64,000 nucleotides of DNA from Hermatobates lingyangjiaoensis. Taxonomy: Eukaryota > Arthropoda > Insecta > Hemiptera > Hermatobatidae. Shown piece by piece: positions 13,230 through 25,266 of this stretch. Made by a program: the position numbers and the translations under genes. Location: positions 186,001 through 250,000 of the forward strand of contig JAPFBL010000314.1 in NCBI GenBank assembly GCA_026182355.1. Reading direction: 5' to 3'. Positions within the stretch are counted from its first letter, which is position 1. Every line of letters begins with the position of its first letter. The notes under the pieces were generated by a model. It saw only the letters and a program-made list of their open reading frames with translations, was not told the DNA's origin and did no database searches.

Positions 13230-13560
13230 TTCGCGACCTGAAGATTAACAGAAAATAGCAGAAGTGTTTGAGGGGTGGTCAACACAACAAAAACTTCACT
13301 GAGGCCAACATTTTAGTATATTTATATAGCATCATGATGTTTGATTTAAACAAAATTATATTGTTTTAATATAACAAAACTAATATTTTCTAGGTTTGTG
13401 GTATTTTCATTGCTACTACTGTTCCTTTTATCTGTTTGGCGTATTTGTTGTTTGGTGTACAGCACTGATGATGCTACAACAATGTAGTGAAGTCTTTGTT
13501 GTGTAGATCAACTCTCTGCTGTTTGCTGTATGTAACCAGATAAATTCTTCGCAATTGTAT
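13230..13560. mobile_element. PLE-like inverted pair, separate family
   Basis: The left arm (about 13,248-13,300) and right arm (about 13,480-13,545) are inverted copies sharing ACAGCAGAGAGTTGATC-like and ACAACAAAGACTTCACT-like blocks. The right arm holds CTGATGA (13,465-13,471), an extra T, a hairpin GCTAC/GTAGT, then GAAG where GAAA is expected. The architecture matches the other PLE ends although the sequence is unrelated. Confidence 0.55.
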
Positions 13561-14779
13561 AGTTTACTTTTAATGTCTGTTATAAATTATCACTATTAGA
13601 TTACTTTTTAAAATAGTTTTGCTTTTATATTAATTTTGTTTAAAATGTTCGATTCTCTAAGCATAAAACCTTTCAAACAAAAAGCAAGTTGTTCAACATT
13701 TTTTATTGTAATCCGTAAAATGCAACAAAAAATTTCAAAACAGACACCAGTTAAAATATAAAAATTAAGTTTAAATAGGAAAGATTTCTTCCTGTTGTAT
13801 TGCTCTTATTTCATTAGATGAAATAGTAGTTAATACTAAATTATATTTAATTATATTTATTTTAAAATTGTAATTAGGACTTTCGAATAATTTTCGTTTG
13901 TTCATACTTTACTAGAAATAAAGCATAACAACCTTGGGAGAAATTCTATTTTGATAGATTTATACTTATTTGATGATGTATCAGTTTTAACGACTTATTC
14001 CTGATTGTTTGTGTTCGTTAAACAGGAACATTACAACCTTTTTTACTGTATAGTAGCAATTTATTTTGTACATGTTTTTATTTGCTTGGTAAGTACATTA
14101 ATTATATGTTTTAATTATGGTATGATTCATAAGGATGGTATGTAATTTTTATTTTTTAAACCAAACTAATGCAGTAAAATATACTGATAATGGAAAAATA
14201 TCAGTATATATAACATATTTAGTGATGTTCGCTACTCAAGGGCCATTGAATTCATTTCATACTGTGTTTGTCTGCCTGTTGAACAAACCGTTCGACATGT
14301 ATTATTAATTTTTTAATAATTTGTACAAACCGTTCGTACAAATATTAATGATATGTCATAGAAGTACATTTTTTCGTGTGATAAAGAATTACATAATTTT
14401 TGGATAATTTAAAATATGGGAAATGCACTTTATGCCAAAACCAATACTAATTTTATTCTGTTCTTACAGTTGTACTGAAATGTTAAATTTCGTAGTCAGT
14501 TTTACATTCAATATTCATATTACTTAATATGAATATTGCATAACAAAAATTTCACCAACTTTGAATTTTGGATAAAGGAATATTCCATTAAAAAGGAAAA
14601 CTATTTACTTCCATCTATAACCACTTATGATATTATGCTATAAAAATGATTAAATTTTCGCTCTGATCGACTGAATTGAGATTATTAATGCATTTATCGA
14701 CTGCAATAACATATGAAAAACTTCAGTTGATATTAAATGAATTTCGTAATTGTTTTTTAGATTTTAGCAGCATTTAAAC
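13561..14779. other. AT-rich sequence with one palindrome
   Basis: No gene seen. A perfect palindrome lies at 14,509-14,538, with 14-bp arms starting CAATATTCATATTA and a 2-bp centre. Confidence 0.45.
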
Positions 14780-14789
14780 ATCAAGTACT

Positions 14790-14872
14790 TAATTTAGATA
14801 TCAATGAACTTGATAATTCATTTACATATAGAAAAGTTGAGTGAAGACCACTCTAAATTTCTTTTTCAATGC
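14790..14872 (+). repeat. Fragment of the 1.3-kb repeat 3' end
   Basis: Contains AAAAGTTGAGTGAAGACCAC followed by TCTAAATTTCTTTTT, the diverged terminal block of the 1.3-kb family. Weak match. Confidence 0.4.
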
Positions 14873-15071
14873 AATTGGCTTTTGACAGTTATTATGTTAA
14901 CTCCAGGGTACTGAAGGTAAAGCAGTCGTAGTGGTGCACTTTGACTTGTCAGATATTGTGTGGATGAGAATCGAGTAGGATGTTTGTTCTATCGTTAGAG
15001 TATAATATTATCGTCATCTGGTGGAAATTTAAAGCTTCATTTTTACTATTGTCGTGATAAAACAGTTTTAA

Positions 15072-15350
15072 ATGTAGGGTAAAAAGCTAATGAAATGGTC
15101 TTCACATATAAAAATTTAATTGGTATAAACAACGCGTTTCGAACACATAGTGTTCTTCCTCAGGCATTAACTAAGGTTAGTTGTACCACAGACACTCACC
15201 CATAGTTAATGCCTGAGGAAGAGTTTATTTCCTGAGAAGGTTGTTTATAGGATTAAATTTTTATCTGTGGAGACCATTTCATTAGCGTTTACCCTACAAT
15301 GAGTAAATACAACGTAATAACTGATTGCACTACGTTAGAATTAGTTTAAA
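15072..15350. mobile_element. PLE family-A inverted element
   Basis: The arms run from AGGGTAAAAAGCTAATGAAA to TTACCCTACAATGAGTAAAT. The right arm extends outward into AACTGATTGCACTACGTTAG, which matches the outer left edge of the copies at 8.85 and 40.7 kb. The left-arm hammerhead-like motif (15,131-15,164, minus strand) is intact: CTGAGGA, A, GAACAC-TAT-GTGTTC, GAAA, CGCG. The right arm is damaged between the box and the stem. Confidence 0.8.
15131..15164 (-). ncRNA. Hammerhead-like motif, PLE family A
   Basis: Same fold as at 9,129-9,162 with the loop TAT instead of TAC. Both arms of the 6-bp stem and the GAAA box are unchanged. Confidence 0.5.
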
Positions 15351-15536
15351 ATGTTTAGTTATTGTAATAAGCAATGTAGCACTAAAAAAAGACGACGTAA
15401 GTTCCTCGTCCTAGTAGTTGAACTGTAAATTAGTATTTTCTTAGAAGAGACTCACGAGCTTTGCAATCCATTATTGTGTGGTATTTACTCATTCTTATTA
15501 TTAGAAGTAAATTTTTATTCATGGTTATAACTACAA

Positions 15537-16153
15537 CACTGGCCAACAATGGTGTCTAAGATGTTTTAACTGCTTTGACCTAATTTAAGCACACTGATTC
15601 CAGAAATGCTGTCGATTTTCCTCTATCAGGTCTAGTTCTTCTGCTATGGTATACCTCTCTTAGCAAGGCGATAGCTACAATAAAGACAGGTAAATGGTGA
15701 AAACATAATTTGTATTTTACTTTAAAACACATTTGCAATAATTACACCCCAAATATTTGCAATACGTAGCAATATATTTGGATTTGAATGTATGTTTACT
15801 GGAAATATTGGAATATTGGAAAACACATTGGTTTGTTAAAGCAACATAGATAGCATAGCACAGGATGTAGCAATGTTTAATTTTTACTCCAAAAATCTGC
15901 AACGCAAGTAATTTAAGGTTTGTGATGTAATAATCATTTAACATTGATCACAAAAACAACATACAATTCTAATTATGATGCTAGGATGTATTTAGAAATA
16001 CCCTTAATTTTAAGGTAAAAAGGAATGAAATGTCAAACAACTCAATAACTTGACCTGATGAGAAAAAATTAGTATGTTTTTTGGAATCAGCACCTCTAAA
16101 TTAATCTAAATCAGCTTAGAAACCGTGGACACAAAAAAATGTGTTGGCCAGTG
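15537..16153. mobile_element. CACTA/EnSpm-like MITE
   Basis: Terminal inverted repeats begin CACTGGCCAACA and end TGTTGGCCAGTG. Similarity continues inward for about 110 bp, with both ends sharing CTGATTCC and ATCAGGTC blocks at equal distances. The candidate 3-bp target duplication is CAA on both sides. CACTG termini with 2-3 bp duplications are typical of the EnSpm/CACTA superfamily. The 617-bp interior has no transposase, so it is non-autonomous. The interior ORF (15,717-15,944, -) shows no transposase motif. Confidence 0.6.
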
Positions 16154-16477
16154 CAATTGACCGTTTATTGAAATAATTCATATATAAAGATAATTAAGAG
16201 TATTGAGACATAACTTCAATTCTTCTTATGAAACGAAACTGATTACATTTAATCATAGTATTTTAACTTTTTCAGGAATTTAATATGAAAACTTAACACT
16301 ACGATTAGAAGTTGTCTGTTTTGACATGGAGTAGAATAAAGCTTTCCCACATGCATGTTTAATTGATCTTTTAATCAAAACTAGTTCAATTGAAAGTAGG
16401 TATTGCTATATCCGTATAAAACTTTATTTTTATTAATGTCTTCATTATTTAAGTTTAAAGTGTATTATCTCCAATGA

Positions 16478-16704
16478 TTATAAAATTAGCTTAGAAAATA
16501 TTCGAATAGCCACATATTAACGGCCAAAAAGCTACAACTGGTCACTTGTATTCTGTAATATTCTATTTATAAATTTGTTTGAAATTATACCTACATTCTT
16601 TGAAATAACGTAAATATGTTAATAATTATTCTTTATTTTTACTACGACAGGCTAGTTGACTGTGAGCTTCAACAGATGGCAGCACAATTAGTAACGTACT
16701 AGAT
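16478..16704 (+). repeat. ~225-bp direct repeat X, copy 1
   Basis: This matches 18,611-18,838 closely in the same orientation, with shared blocks AAAGCTACAACTGGTCACTT, AAATTTGTTTGAAATTATAC and AACAGATGGCAGCACA. Between the two copies sits a minus-strand 1.3-kb repeat. No coding potential seen. Confidence 0.8.
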
Positions 16705-17127
16705 TTGTATCACTTACAAATGGAATGGCTAAATCGTGGGATTTAAGTCAATGTTAAAATTACCTATTTCTTTTCATAATTGAATCACAAGAATTCAGAT
16801 ACAAACACCTTCCAAGTGTTGTCAGTTTTCCATATGATTAGTCAACTCTATATATTCATCGTAACTGGCAAAATATGGTGTCCAGATTGATGTATATATA
16901 AAAATAGAATTGATGATTCATTAGTTCTCAATGCTCTTATGGTTTTATTCGTTTATATTAATTTAATAACATTCATTGATAATAATCAATCTCGTATACA
17001 ACACCAAATGTTTCCATAATCGTTTAAGTACAATTCCATGGTTTTCAATTATTAATGTGTTATTTAATTTAATGTAGTTGTTACTCTGTAGTTTTATCTT
17101 CCAAAAGTAAGAATCCAAGGGGAAAAA

Positions 17128-18412
17128 TCTGGAGTGGCCTACACTCAACTTTACCATAAGTAAACTTAATATAAAACTTCTTGGGTATATAATATATAAT
17201 GTCTCAGTTAAGCATAATATAATCGTCTTAATGGGAGATGTTTATTAGTCTTTCATTTCTGAGGCAGTACAGATACTGATTGATCCACTTATCAATGTAT
17301 AAGCCTTTTTTGTATGTCACAGAAATAATGGATATACAATTATTAGTATAACTATAGGAGTAATAACATTATGAAAAGCCAAAATAAAAATTTGGTTATA
17401 CGAAATAATTTCCTACAAGAGAGCATGGCTTTTGCTTCAATAGCTCCTGGTTCTCCTACATAGATTATCTGACCTCCTTCTACATTTAAGAATTAAGACA
17501 AATATTCCCATTTAGAACTTGGAAATTTTTTAGTATTTTAAAAAAATTTCCAAGTTTTTGTCTGAAATGTCAGAAACATGTAAGAAATAATGTCGTTTTC
17601 AGATAATTTTTAATGTAAGATGTAGGATAATTTCATTTATTATTTTTAAAAGAATTTTTTTTTTTAATTTGAATAATGTTCTACATTTTTGGTCTTTTAT
17701 CAATTTATTATACTGGAAATTTTATGGCATGTAAAGTTTTTTAAAGACTCACTTTTCTTTCCCTTAGTCAATAATCATAAATAAAAAACAATTTACTCTG
17801 AGGGAATGTTATTTTTTCCCACGTGCTGTACTCTGTTATAAGTTTGCTGTTAATGTATATTGAGAAAAAATTTATTGGTAATTAGCCAATTTTGCATTCT
17901 TGAATCAAGTTCAAAGCCAACTTTTCTCTATAATTTTAAATTTAAAAGCTGGAAGCTTGAAACTTTTAAAAATAATCGTATGTACTATTAGACTAGAACA
18001 GTGAAAAAACTGGAAATTAGACAAAAACATAGATGCCCTTCTGTAGGATGAAAAAGTTAATTTCAAAAACTTCAGTATTACCCAATAATAATGTCATTCA
18101 TAAACTTATAAAAATCAGCATCTGATATTAACCTTTGTAGAATGGTGCAACATATAGATAGATTAGAACAATTTGTTAGACAAACCCATCATACTATAAA
18201 CAGGATCAGAGTTTATATGTTTGATATTCTCTATTGTTGTTGACTTTTTACGTATACAAATGTTATTCTTCTTACATCACATATAAGTCGTTAAATCATT
18301 TAAAAATTTCCATTATACCTCTAAACATTATGTTCTATCGGTGAATTTACTCAAAAAATTCTAAATAACTAAATGTAAACAATGTAAATAAATATAAAAA
18401 AATCGACAAGTA
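17128..18412 (-). repeat. 1.3-kb AT-rich repeat, copy 3 (near full length, reversed)
   Basis: Reverse complement of the family at 4,836-6,085, with the same block order. It starts in plus coordinates with GGAGTGGCCTACACTCAACT and ends with ATGTAAACAATGTAAATAAA. The terminal hairpin arms are partly broken here. A 64-codon ORF at its edge is not conserved in other copies. Confidence 0.8.
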
Positions 18413-18610
18413 TAGCAGGTGATCCCTTAGTTTTGGATAAATAAACAGATTTATAGCTTTATTGCTCTTTACCGTAATTGAAATTTCATGACTTTTTTTT
18501 ATAAATTGCTAATTTATTGTTCCATTTTTGGACAAATTTTCATGATTTTAATGAGCCATTTAGCGCCAAAAAAACATTTCCTGAAAACAGAAATCGTACT
18601 TTCTAATTTA

Positions 18611-18838
18611 ATTATAAAATTAAATTAGAAAACATTCAAATAGCCGCATATTAAAGACCGAAAAGCTACAACTGGTCACTTGTACTCTATAATAACCTAT
18701 TTATAAATTTGTTTGAAATTATACCAACATTCTTTGAAATAACGTAAATGTATTAATAATTATTCTTTATTGTGACTACAACAGGCTAGTTGACTGTGAG
18801 CACCAACAGATGGCAGCACATTTAGTAACGTACTAGAT
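18611..18838 (+). repeat. ~225-bp direct repeat X, copy 2
   Basis: Second copy of 16,478-16,704. It begins inside a palindrome (18,601-18,630; 13-bp arms TTCTAATTTAATT) that is absent from copy 1. Confidence 0.8.
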
Positions 18839-19377
18839 GATTGGTATAGTTTCAAGAAATTGTTTGATTGTTCCTCATTTAAGTCAAAGTGGAATGGAAC
18901 ATTCCATCAATACATAATTGCTGCAATTTAGCAATCGTTTCCAGGTGTTTCTTTTCTTACAGATCTGAAAGGATTATCATTTCAACATTTCTTTTGCTGT
19001 AGTTAAATTTAGGAATTATTTTATACGTTTTAAAACCTTTGGAAATAATGATCATTTATTTTAAATTGTTTTTTTCCGAATTTAGTTCAGTTCTTATTAC
19101 AAATGTAATAACAAATGTGAATTATAAATTATAATTTAAAATCAGTAGATTTTAGAAGATTTTTGTTTATATTATACTTGATTTATTTATTTATATTTCG
19201 AAAAATTTGAAAGTGGACCCTTTTCTAAATTTTTTGTGAAAATCTCTATCATTTACTAACATTAGACTTCTAGATTGCATAAATAACCAAGAATGTACGA
19301 GTGTGACCCCTATTATTTCAAATATGAAAAAGAGTTGACTTTGCTGATAATGAATATTTCAGTTAGATTTTTCCCTT

Positions 19378-19510
19378 GGTATAAGTAAACTATAGGGATC
19401 GTGAAAAAATTCTATCTCGAGATTTTGATTGAGTTACATGTTTTGAGGTACCAGAAGTCATTTTATGAAGTTTATTCGATGATGTCTGTGAGTGGGTGGG
19501 TGAGTATATA
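19378..19510 (+). repeat. Dispersed repeat with G/T-rich core, copy 1
   Basis: This matches 26,037-26,240: both have AAGTAAA(C/G)..TAG.GATCGTGA, CGAGATTTTGA, ATGTTTTGAGGT, GATG(A/C)TGTCTGTG and then GTGAGTATAT. The copy at 26 kb has expanded a (TG)n tract at the shared position. A 100-codon ORF starting at 19,401 spans it, but the frame is not kept in the other copy. Confidence 0.6.
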
Positions 19511-20182
19511 TCCAAAGTTTGTGGTCACGCTGCAGTCCAGAACCTTTGATGGATCAAATGATATTTTACACAAAAATGGGCTTCATAGTGTAGATGGGCC
19601 CTACTGTTTGGGAGCAATTATGGATGACGGGAAAGTACTTTTTTTGCCAAAAGCTGTTTTTAGACATTTATTTTCTCCTAAACTACTAATTCTAGAGTCT
19701 TAAAATTTTGGTCATATCTTTGAGACTACAAAAGCAATAAACAACAAATATCCTCAGAGTTTTAAAACAACATATTGTTGCTGTTTTTTAAAAAAAAAGG
19801 AAATATTTTTTCAATAAAATGTAAACATTTTGACTTAGAATTCAATTTGAAAGCTTGTGAGAGCAATACAAGCCATACCGTTTAACGAATGAAAATTAGA
19901 AATAGAACTTTATATGACTTATATCAGTTAAGATGATTTTTGTCAAAATTACTTGAAAAAAAGGGGCGATAAAGTACATTTTCCCTTGCCAGAATATGTG
20001 TTTTTGACGCTAAACAGCTCAATAAAAAACTTTAAAATTTTGCCAAAAAATTTAACAAAAAATAACAATTTGTAAAAAGAAATGCATGAAATTTCAATTA
20101 CATCACTGAGCAATAAAGCTTTCAAAACTGATATTGATTCTGGACTAATGACTTACTTGGTATACTTGTCGTATTTATTTAC

Positions 20183-20945
20183 ATTCATTTACATTGACTT
20201 AGAAATATTTTGAGTGAATCCATGAAATAAAATTGATGGTTAGAGGTTTTAATAAAAGATTTATAATTATTTAATGACATAATATGAGATGAAAAATTAT
20301 AAAATTCTTACATGTATAATATCAACGCCAATTAAACATATATTTCTGATGCTTTCCATGGTATGATGGTTATGTCTCACAAAATGCTCTAATCAACCTA
20401 TATGTTTATCCTTAGATTAAGTCCTAATATCAGATGTAAATTTTTTTTGTGTTTATATATCATAATAATTTTGGGTAATATTGTAGTGGGAGGAATGAAC
20501 TCTTTACTATTATGTTGTTCATAAATAACCAGTTTTAAATGGGAAACTTTGTCTGAAATCTTCAATGTGCAAGAAGGGCAGATAAATTTATAAGAGATCC
20601 ACTGGATATTGGAACAAAAGCCATGCTGTCCTTTTAATAATTTAATAATAAAACATTTTTAATAATAAAAAATGTTATTACTGCTGTAGTCATACTAATG
20701 ATTTTATAAGCATCAGTCGTGTGATATACAAAAATAAGTATAAATATTAATCAGTAAATCAATCACTATTTGTACTACCGTCAGGAAAGGTAGATAATAG
20801 ATAAAAGGTAGATAACCTTCCATTTAGACTTGTATATTATCTCTAAATGGAACATTATAAATTATATACCCAAGAAAAATGATATTAAGTTTATTTATAG
20901 TAGTAGTAATTGAGTGTAGGCCACCCCACTATATTTTATAAATTA
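20183..20945 (+). repeat. 1.3-kb AT-rich repeat, copy 4 (internally deleted)
   Basis: Starts TTTACATTGACTTAGAAATA and ends with TTGAGTGTAGGCCACCCC. The middle third of the family is missing. The terminal hairpin is present with altered but still paired arms: TTCCATTTA against TAAATGGAA, compared with TCCCATTTA against TAAATGGGA in copy 2. Confidence 0.75.
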
Positions 20946-21109
20946 TAAAATTTATAATTTACAAAAACCTGTTATAATTTTTTCCCATTTTTATGACTAC
21001 GTTTTAGTTTTTGAGGAGATTTTAGAAGACTTTTGTTTTGTATTATACTTATTGGCGTCACTTTCTAAATTTCCTGTGAAAATCTCATTCATCTAAAATT
21101 ATAGTAATG

Positions 21110-21330
21110 TAGGCTACTATATATTTGGATTGGAAAAGGGAAGAAACACTAAGTTTTCACTAACAGAAAACATTTTATCCAAATTCGGTGCATTTCGAAC
21201 ACTTTGTGTTCACAGTCAATGTGACATGTGCCTCAAGAAGGTGATATTGACTATTTAAGAAGTCAAAGGACACTTACTTATTCTGTGTGGAAACTAAATG
21301 CCTCTTTATGTTTATCATCATGAGTAAATA
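21110..21330. mobile_element. Highly decayed PLE family-A element
   Basis: Carries GCATTTCGAACACTTTGTGT and, beyond, TGCCTCAAGAAGG and a trailing TGTGTGGAAAC block, in the order seen in family-A elements. Most of the inverted-arm pairing is lost. Confidence 0.45.
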
Positions 21331-24049
21331 ACAAACATAACTGATGGCATAGTTGGTGATTTAATAGAATTAATTTTGTTTACCAAAATTACTGCTTTAA
21401 TTAATAATGTAAATGAATTGAATTAATTTATATATTAAGATAATTAAGTAAAAGAAATTAAACAACTAATTACATGACTGAAATGTTGTTCATAAAGTAA
21501 TTAATTATGCAAATATAATGGGAAAACATGTTCTCAGTGAAATTTTAAAAAATGGCTCCATCTTATTAAATGTATTATTATTTCTTTGCTTTTTACAAAC
21601 TCTTTGAATTCATAATAATTATCCACGAAAACTCTACCCCATAAATTTGCATTATATTAAAAATTAATTTATAATAGTTCTCAAAAATGACTCCAGTCTT
21701 AATTATTAGTCATTGCAATCCATTTGATTTTTTTTACAAGGTTGTGACAATGTTACATTTTTTTAAAAAATTGGCAAAATAGAGATAATTGCATTACAAT
21801 TAAATATCGAATTAAATAGCTGGTCAATTAACTTAATAATATATTTAATTTTAGCAAAGTTGAGTGCACACTGATACAAATTTTTTAAAATATAAAACAT
21901 ATTTTTATCGACTTACCTGATAAAACAATTACTAAATCCCACTAATGTATGTATTATTTCCATTTTTTGTCTTTTATTATAAAATTATTTATTTAAAAAA
22001 GTTTATTAAATATTTATATCGATAATATAAAATATTTTTTTAATAGAACTCACCAAATGTATAGGTTTGATTATTTCATATTTACTATTATGTCGTATTA
22101 CTATTACATATTGAGTATATTTAGTTCATTATTATTTCCTGGCTTAATGGTTGTCAACACTGGCTTAATTAAGCGCCAAATCTCTCATATTTTTTCATCA
22201 TGGCGTCATATAGATTGCTTTAAGCATTGGTCTTTTTAATCGAAGTTTAGAAATAAAAATACCTTTATAGCAGTTTAAAACTTATTTTATTAATTAGATT
22301 ATTAAGTGAAATGATTATTATTAAGTTAATTTTTCTGATTATTCAGGTGTTTGAAAAGAAAGGAGGAAAAAACTGTGCACATCAAAAAGAAAGTTAGTAC
22401 ACAATTTAAAATGATCTATTTTTATATTGTATTGTGTTAAATTATAATCATTAAATGAAAAATAAATGTATATTGAGAAATGATTCACTACATTACAGTA
22501 ATTTAAAGAAAATGTGAAAGTCATCTTTACTAATTAGCATAAACATTATTATGAATTCAATAACGCCACTAAAACTTTTAAAATTAACTCATTTAAATTA
22601 ATATTCAATTACAGTATAATTTAATAAAAGTTGTTCCCACAAAAAAATGTAATATAGCTCCATTTCGTTATTTAGAATTATTATGTGATCAATTGCTTTT
22701 CTATATACTAATAAAAATAGATGCAATTCAAATACAATTTTTTAATATTAGGAAAAAAAGGCAACTAGTAATATTAATAATTATAATTATGGAAAGAAAA
22801 ACAACAAATATTAGTAAAATACGTTGTAATATGACTAATGAATCATTTTTTAATGAAATTTTAACTTTTATATTGTTTGCAACTTTATATAAAGTTGCAA
22901 AATCATTTAAACAACTTTAAAAACCAATCAGTAACAGAATATGAATTAATCTATGTTTTTTAATCAATATTTTAATGCTAACAATGAGAAATCGCTATTT
23001 TTCAATCATTTTTTGTTTTAAACTAATTATAATAATCTAGCTTAAACCTTTTTTTCTAAATTCAGCTCAAATTAAATTGATCATATCTTGCAAAGATTTA
23101 TATAGTAATTATTAAACTTGTTCCTGCTTTTATTTGAATTATTGATAAATAAAGTAATTAATTTTAAGCATTACTTATTCAAAAAGTCAGAACTAGGCTA
23201 ATTCCTAAGCAGTAATTCTGACATTAAAAGTTTACCTTTTTTTTTTAATATTTTTACTTTTCATTGTTAATATAAACAAACTTAAAGAAAATATAGCCTA
23301 TATGAGATTCAATAATAATATAATATAAAATAATTACTATATTAGTAAAAAAAAATAATTCAGAAAAATGTTACTAATATATTATTTTTAAATTGCCTTC
23401 TTTTTTTTCACGATATAAAAGTTTAAGTTGTTTAATTTAATGAAAACTATATTTTAAGAACTTCAGTTCTTGTGTTAACTAATGCAAGGTATTATTAATA
23501 TTAACACATAAGTAGCATTACTAAGCAAATTAATATGCCTTTTGAAAATTAATTTGAGATAACTTTCTTAATTTTAATAAAATATTTTCCTTTTTATATA
23601 TAAATCTTGACTTTATCATTATGCTACTATATTAAAATTGATTTATTATTTATTTATTTGTGTATAGAGGGAGTAATTCTTCGCGTAAGCATATTTCATT
23701 GAAATACATGGCAGCCTCTGCATTAATGAACTTTTAACTGGTGTGCATTTAACTAAGTAAATATTACTGTTATTCTCTGTATTGTTTATTTTTCACTTGT
23801 ATTTTTGTGTAATGTCATAGAGTTATGTTTTTTCGTCTGCAAATATGATTTTCTTTTGTACATCTGCCCATACTTAAGTAGTATGTCTCTTGGGCAAATG
23901 ATATAGAAGTTCACCCCAGCCCAGCATAAAGTTGTCAGGTCGTTAACACAGATTCTATTTCAATGAAATACTTATTTATTATACATATATTATATACAAT
24001 TATTTATTATTTTATAAATATAAAATATATTTGTTTCTTATATTTGTCA
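21331..24049. other. Very AT-rich sequence without a recognisable gene
   Basis: No coding signal or within-window repeat recognised. Short ORFs (22,057-22,239; 22,339-22,524; 22,693-22,920) are composed of AT-rich codons and look like chance. Confidence 0.4.
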
Positions 24050-24475
24050 AACAAGAATATTTTGAAGTTTTAAAGGGAATACCTTTTCTTAAATCTTCAT
24101 TATAGAAGAAGGTTAGATAAACTGTGTAAGATATCTACTGGCTGTAGAAACAAAAGCTAAGTTTTCCTGTGAGAGATTATTTCGTAACACGAAATCTAAA
24201 CTTTTAAAAATGTTATTACTGCTATAGTTATACTAATGATATTATATGCATCAGTGATGTGGTATATTTTTGTACATTTTTTGAGCATATATTTTGACAA
24301 CTGCATCAATCTGTACACTATCTGTACTACCTCAAGGTATGAAAGACTAATAAACATCTCCCATTTAGTCATTTATATTATACCTAAATGGGACATTATA
24401 TATTATATACCTAAGAAATATAATATTACGTTTAATTATGGTAAAGTTGAGTGTAGGCCACTCCAGATTTTTTGT
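24050..24475 (+). repeat. 1.3-kb AT-rich repeat, copy 5 (3' half)
   Basis: Retains the block order GTTAGATAAACTGTGTAAGA, TATCTGTACTACCTCAAGG, the hairpin (CCCATTTAG...CTAAATGGG) and the 3' end GTTGAGTGTAGGCCACTCC. The overlapping 84-codon ORF (24,236-24,490) is not conserved in frame in other copies. Confidence 0.8.
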
Positions 24476-24944
24476 TTTAATCAGCGTTGAATATTGTAGT
24501 TATTGAATTCAAAATTATTAAGATGGATTGCTCCAGTTTCAATTATCTTCCTTTCAATCGCTCCGATTTAATTTATTTCTGACTCTAATTGCTCAAAAAG
24601 TCCACTCACTATTAGGTAGCCATTCTTATATTTGTTTAATTGAATATAATAAATTTATTAAAAGTAAGCTATTTTTTAAAATGGTAATAATAAACAATTA
24701 CCAATGGCAAAAATTAATATTTTAAGATGTTAATTGCATAACCACTCGTATCATTTGAAATAAAATCTACATTAAGAATGAAAATGGAAAGGTTTAATCT
24801 ATATATTATTTGACTTTAATTGATAGCGTATTTATGATTTATCACAAATTATAATTAAAAGTAATTGACATTGTAATTAATGACTTGAACTTTACTTCAG
24901 GCATCAGATGCCTTACTGATGATTATCAGTTACTTCATTAACTG

Positions 24945-25235
24945 TGCAATCTGTTATAGTGTAGTAGTATTTACTCAGGTTAGGAAAAATATTAAGTCCC
25001 CACAGAAAAATGTTTATTACAAGAAACTAAACAGCGCTTTTTGAATACTTGATGTTCTTCTTCAGGTTACATCTGCTCTGCTGGGGTGTAGTCCTTGCTT
25101 GTTCTCACCTCCCGAACAACCATCCCAGCAGAGGAGATGTAACCTGAAGAAGAACATCAAATGTTCGAAACGCGTTGTTTAGTTTCTTGTAATAAACTTT
25201 TTTCTGTGGAGACTTAATACTTTTCCTAGCTTTAT
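24945..25235. mobile_element. PLE family-A inverted element, diverged subfamily
   Basis: Long inverted arms run from GTGCAATCTGTTATAGTG through TCCCCACAGAAAAATG to the complementary right arm ending GGAGACTTAATAC. The arms meet around a GC-rich centre with GCAGAGGAGATGTAACCTGA on the right. The right-arm hammerhead-like motif (25,144-25,177) is intact. The left-arm one has a stem mismatch and AAAA instead of GAAA. Confidence 0.8.
25144..25177 (+). ncRNA. Hammerhead-like motif, PLE family A (covarying variant)
   Basis: Box CTGAAGA, extra A, hairpin GAACAT-CAA-ATGTTC, GAAA, CGCG. Compared with 9,129-9,162 the sixth stem pair has changed from C-G to T-A on both sides, so pairing is kept while sequence changed. 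Confidence 0.55.
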
Positions 25236-25266
25236 GAATTACAATTCTAACTTATTAGTACGGTCT

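Larger units (their letters stand above)
18430..20135. mobile_element. Possible TIR element with ~170-bp inverted ends
   Basis: The segment 18,430-18,605 and the reverse complement of 19,955-20,135 share an ordered series of blocks (AGCTTTATTGCTC, TGAAATTTCATG, GAGC(C/T)...TTTAGCG, GTACTTT). This suggests long diverged terminal inverted repeats around a 1.35-kb interior. The interior includes repeat X copy 2 and another dispersed segment (19,378-19,510). I could not fix precise ends or a target duplication. A chance pair of inverted copies is the alternative. Confidence 0.4.

Noticed and set aside
19401..19703. 100-codon ORF
   Set aside because: Its first part belongs to a dispersed repeat whose other copy (26,037) does not keep the frame.
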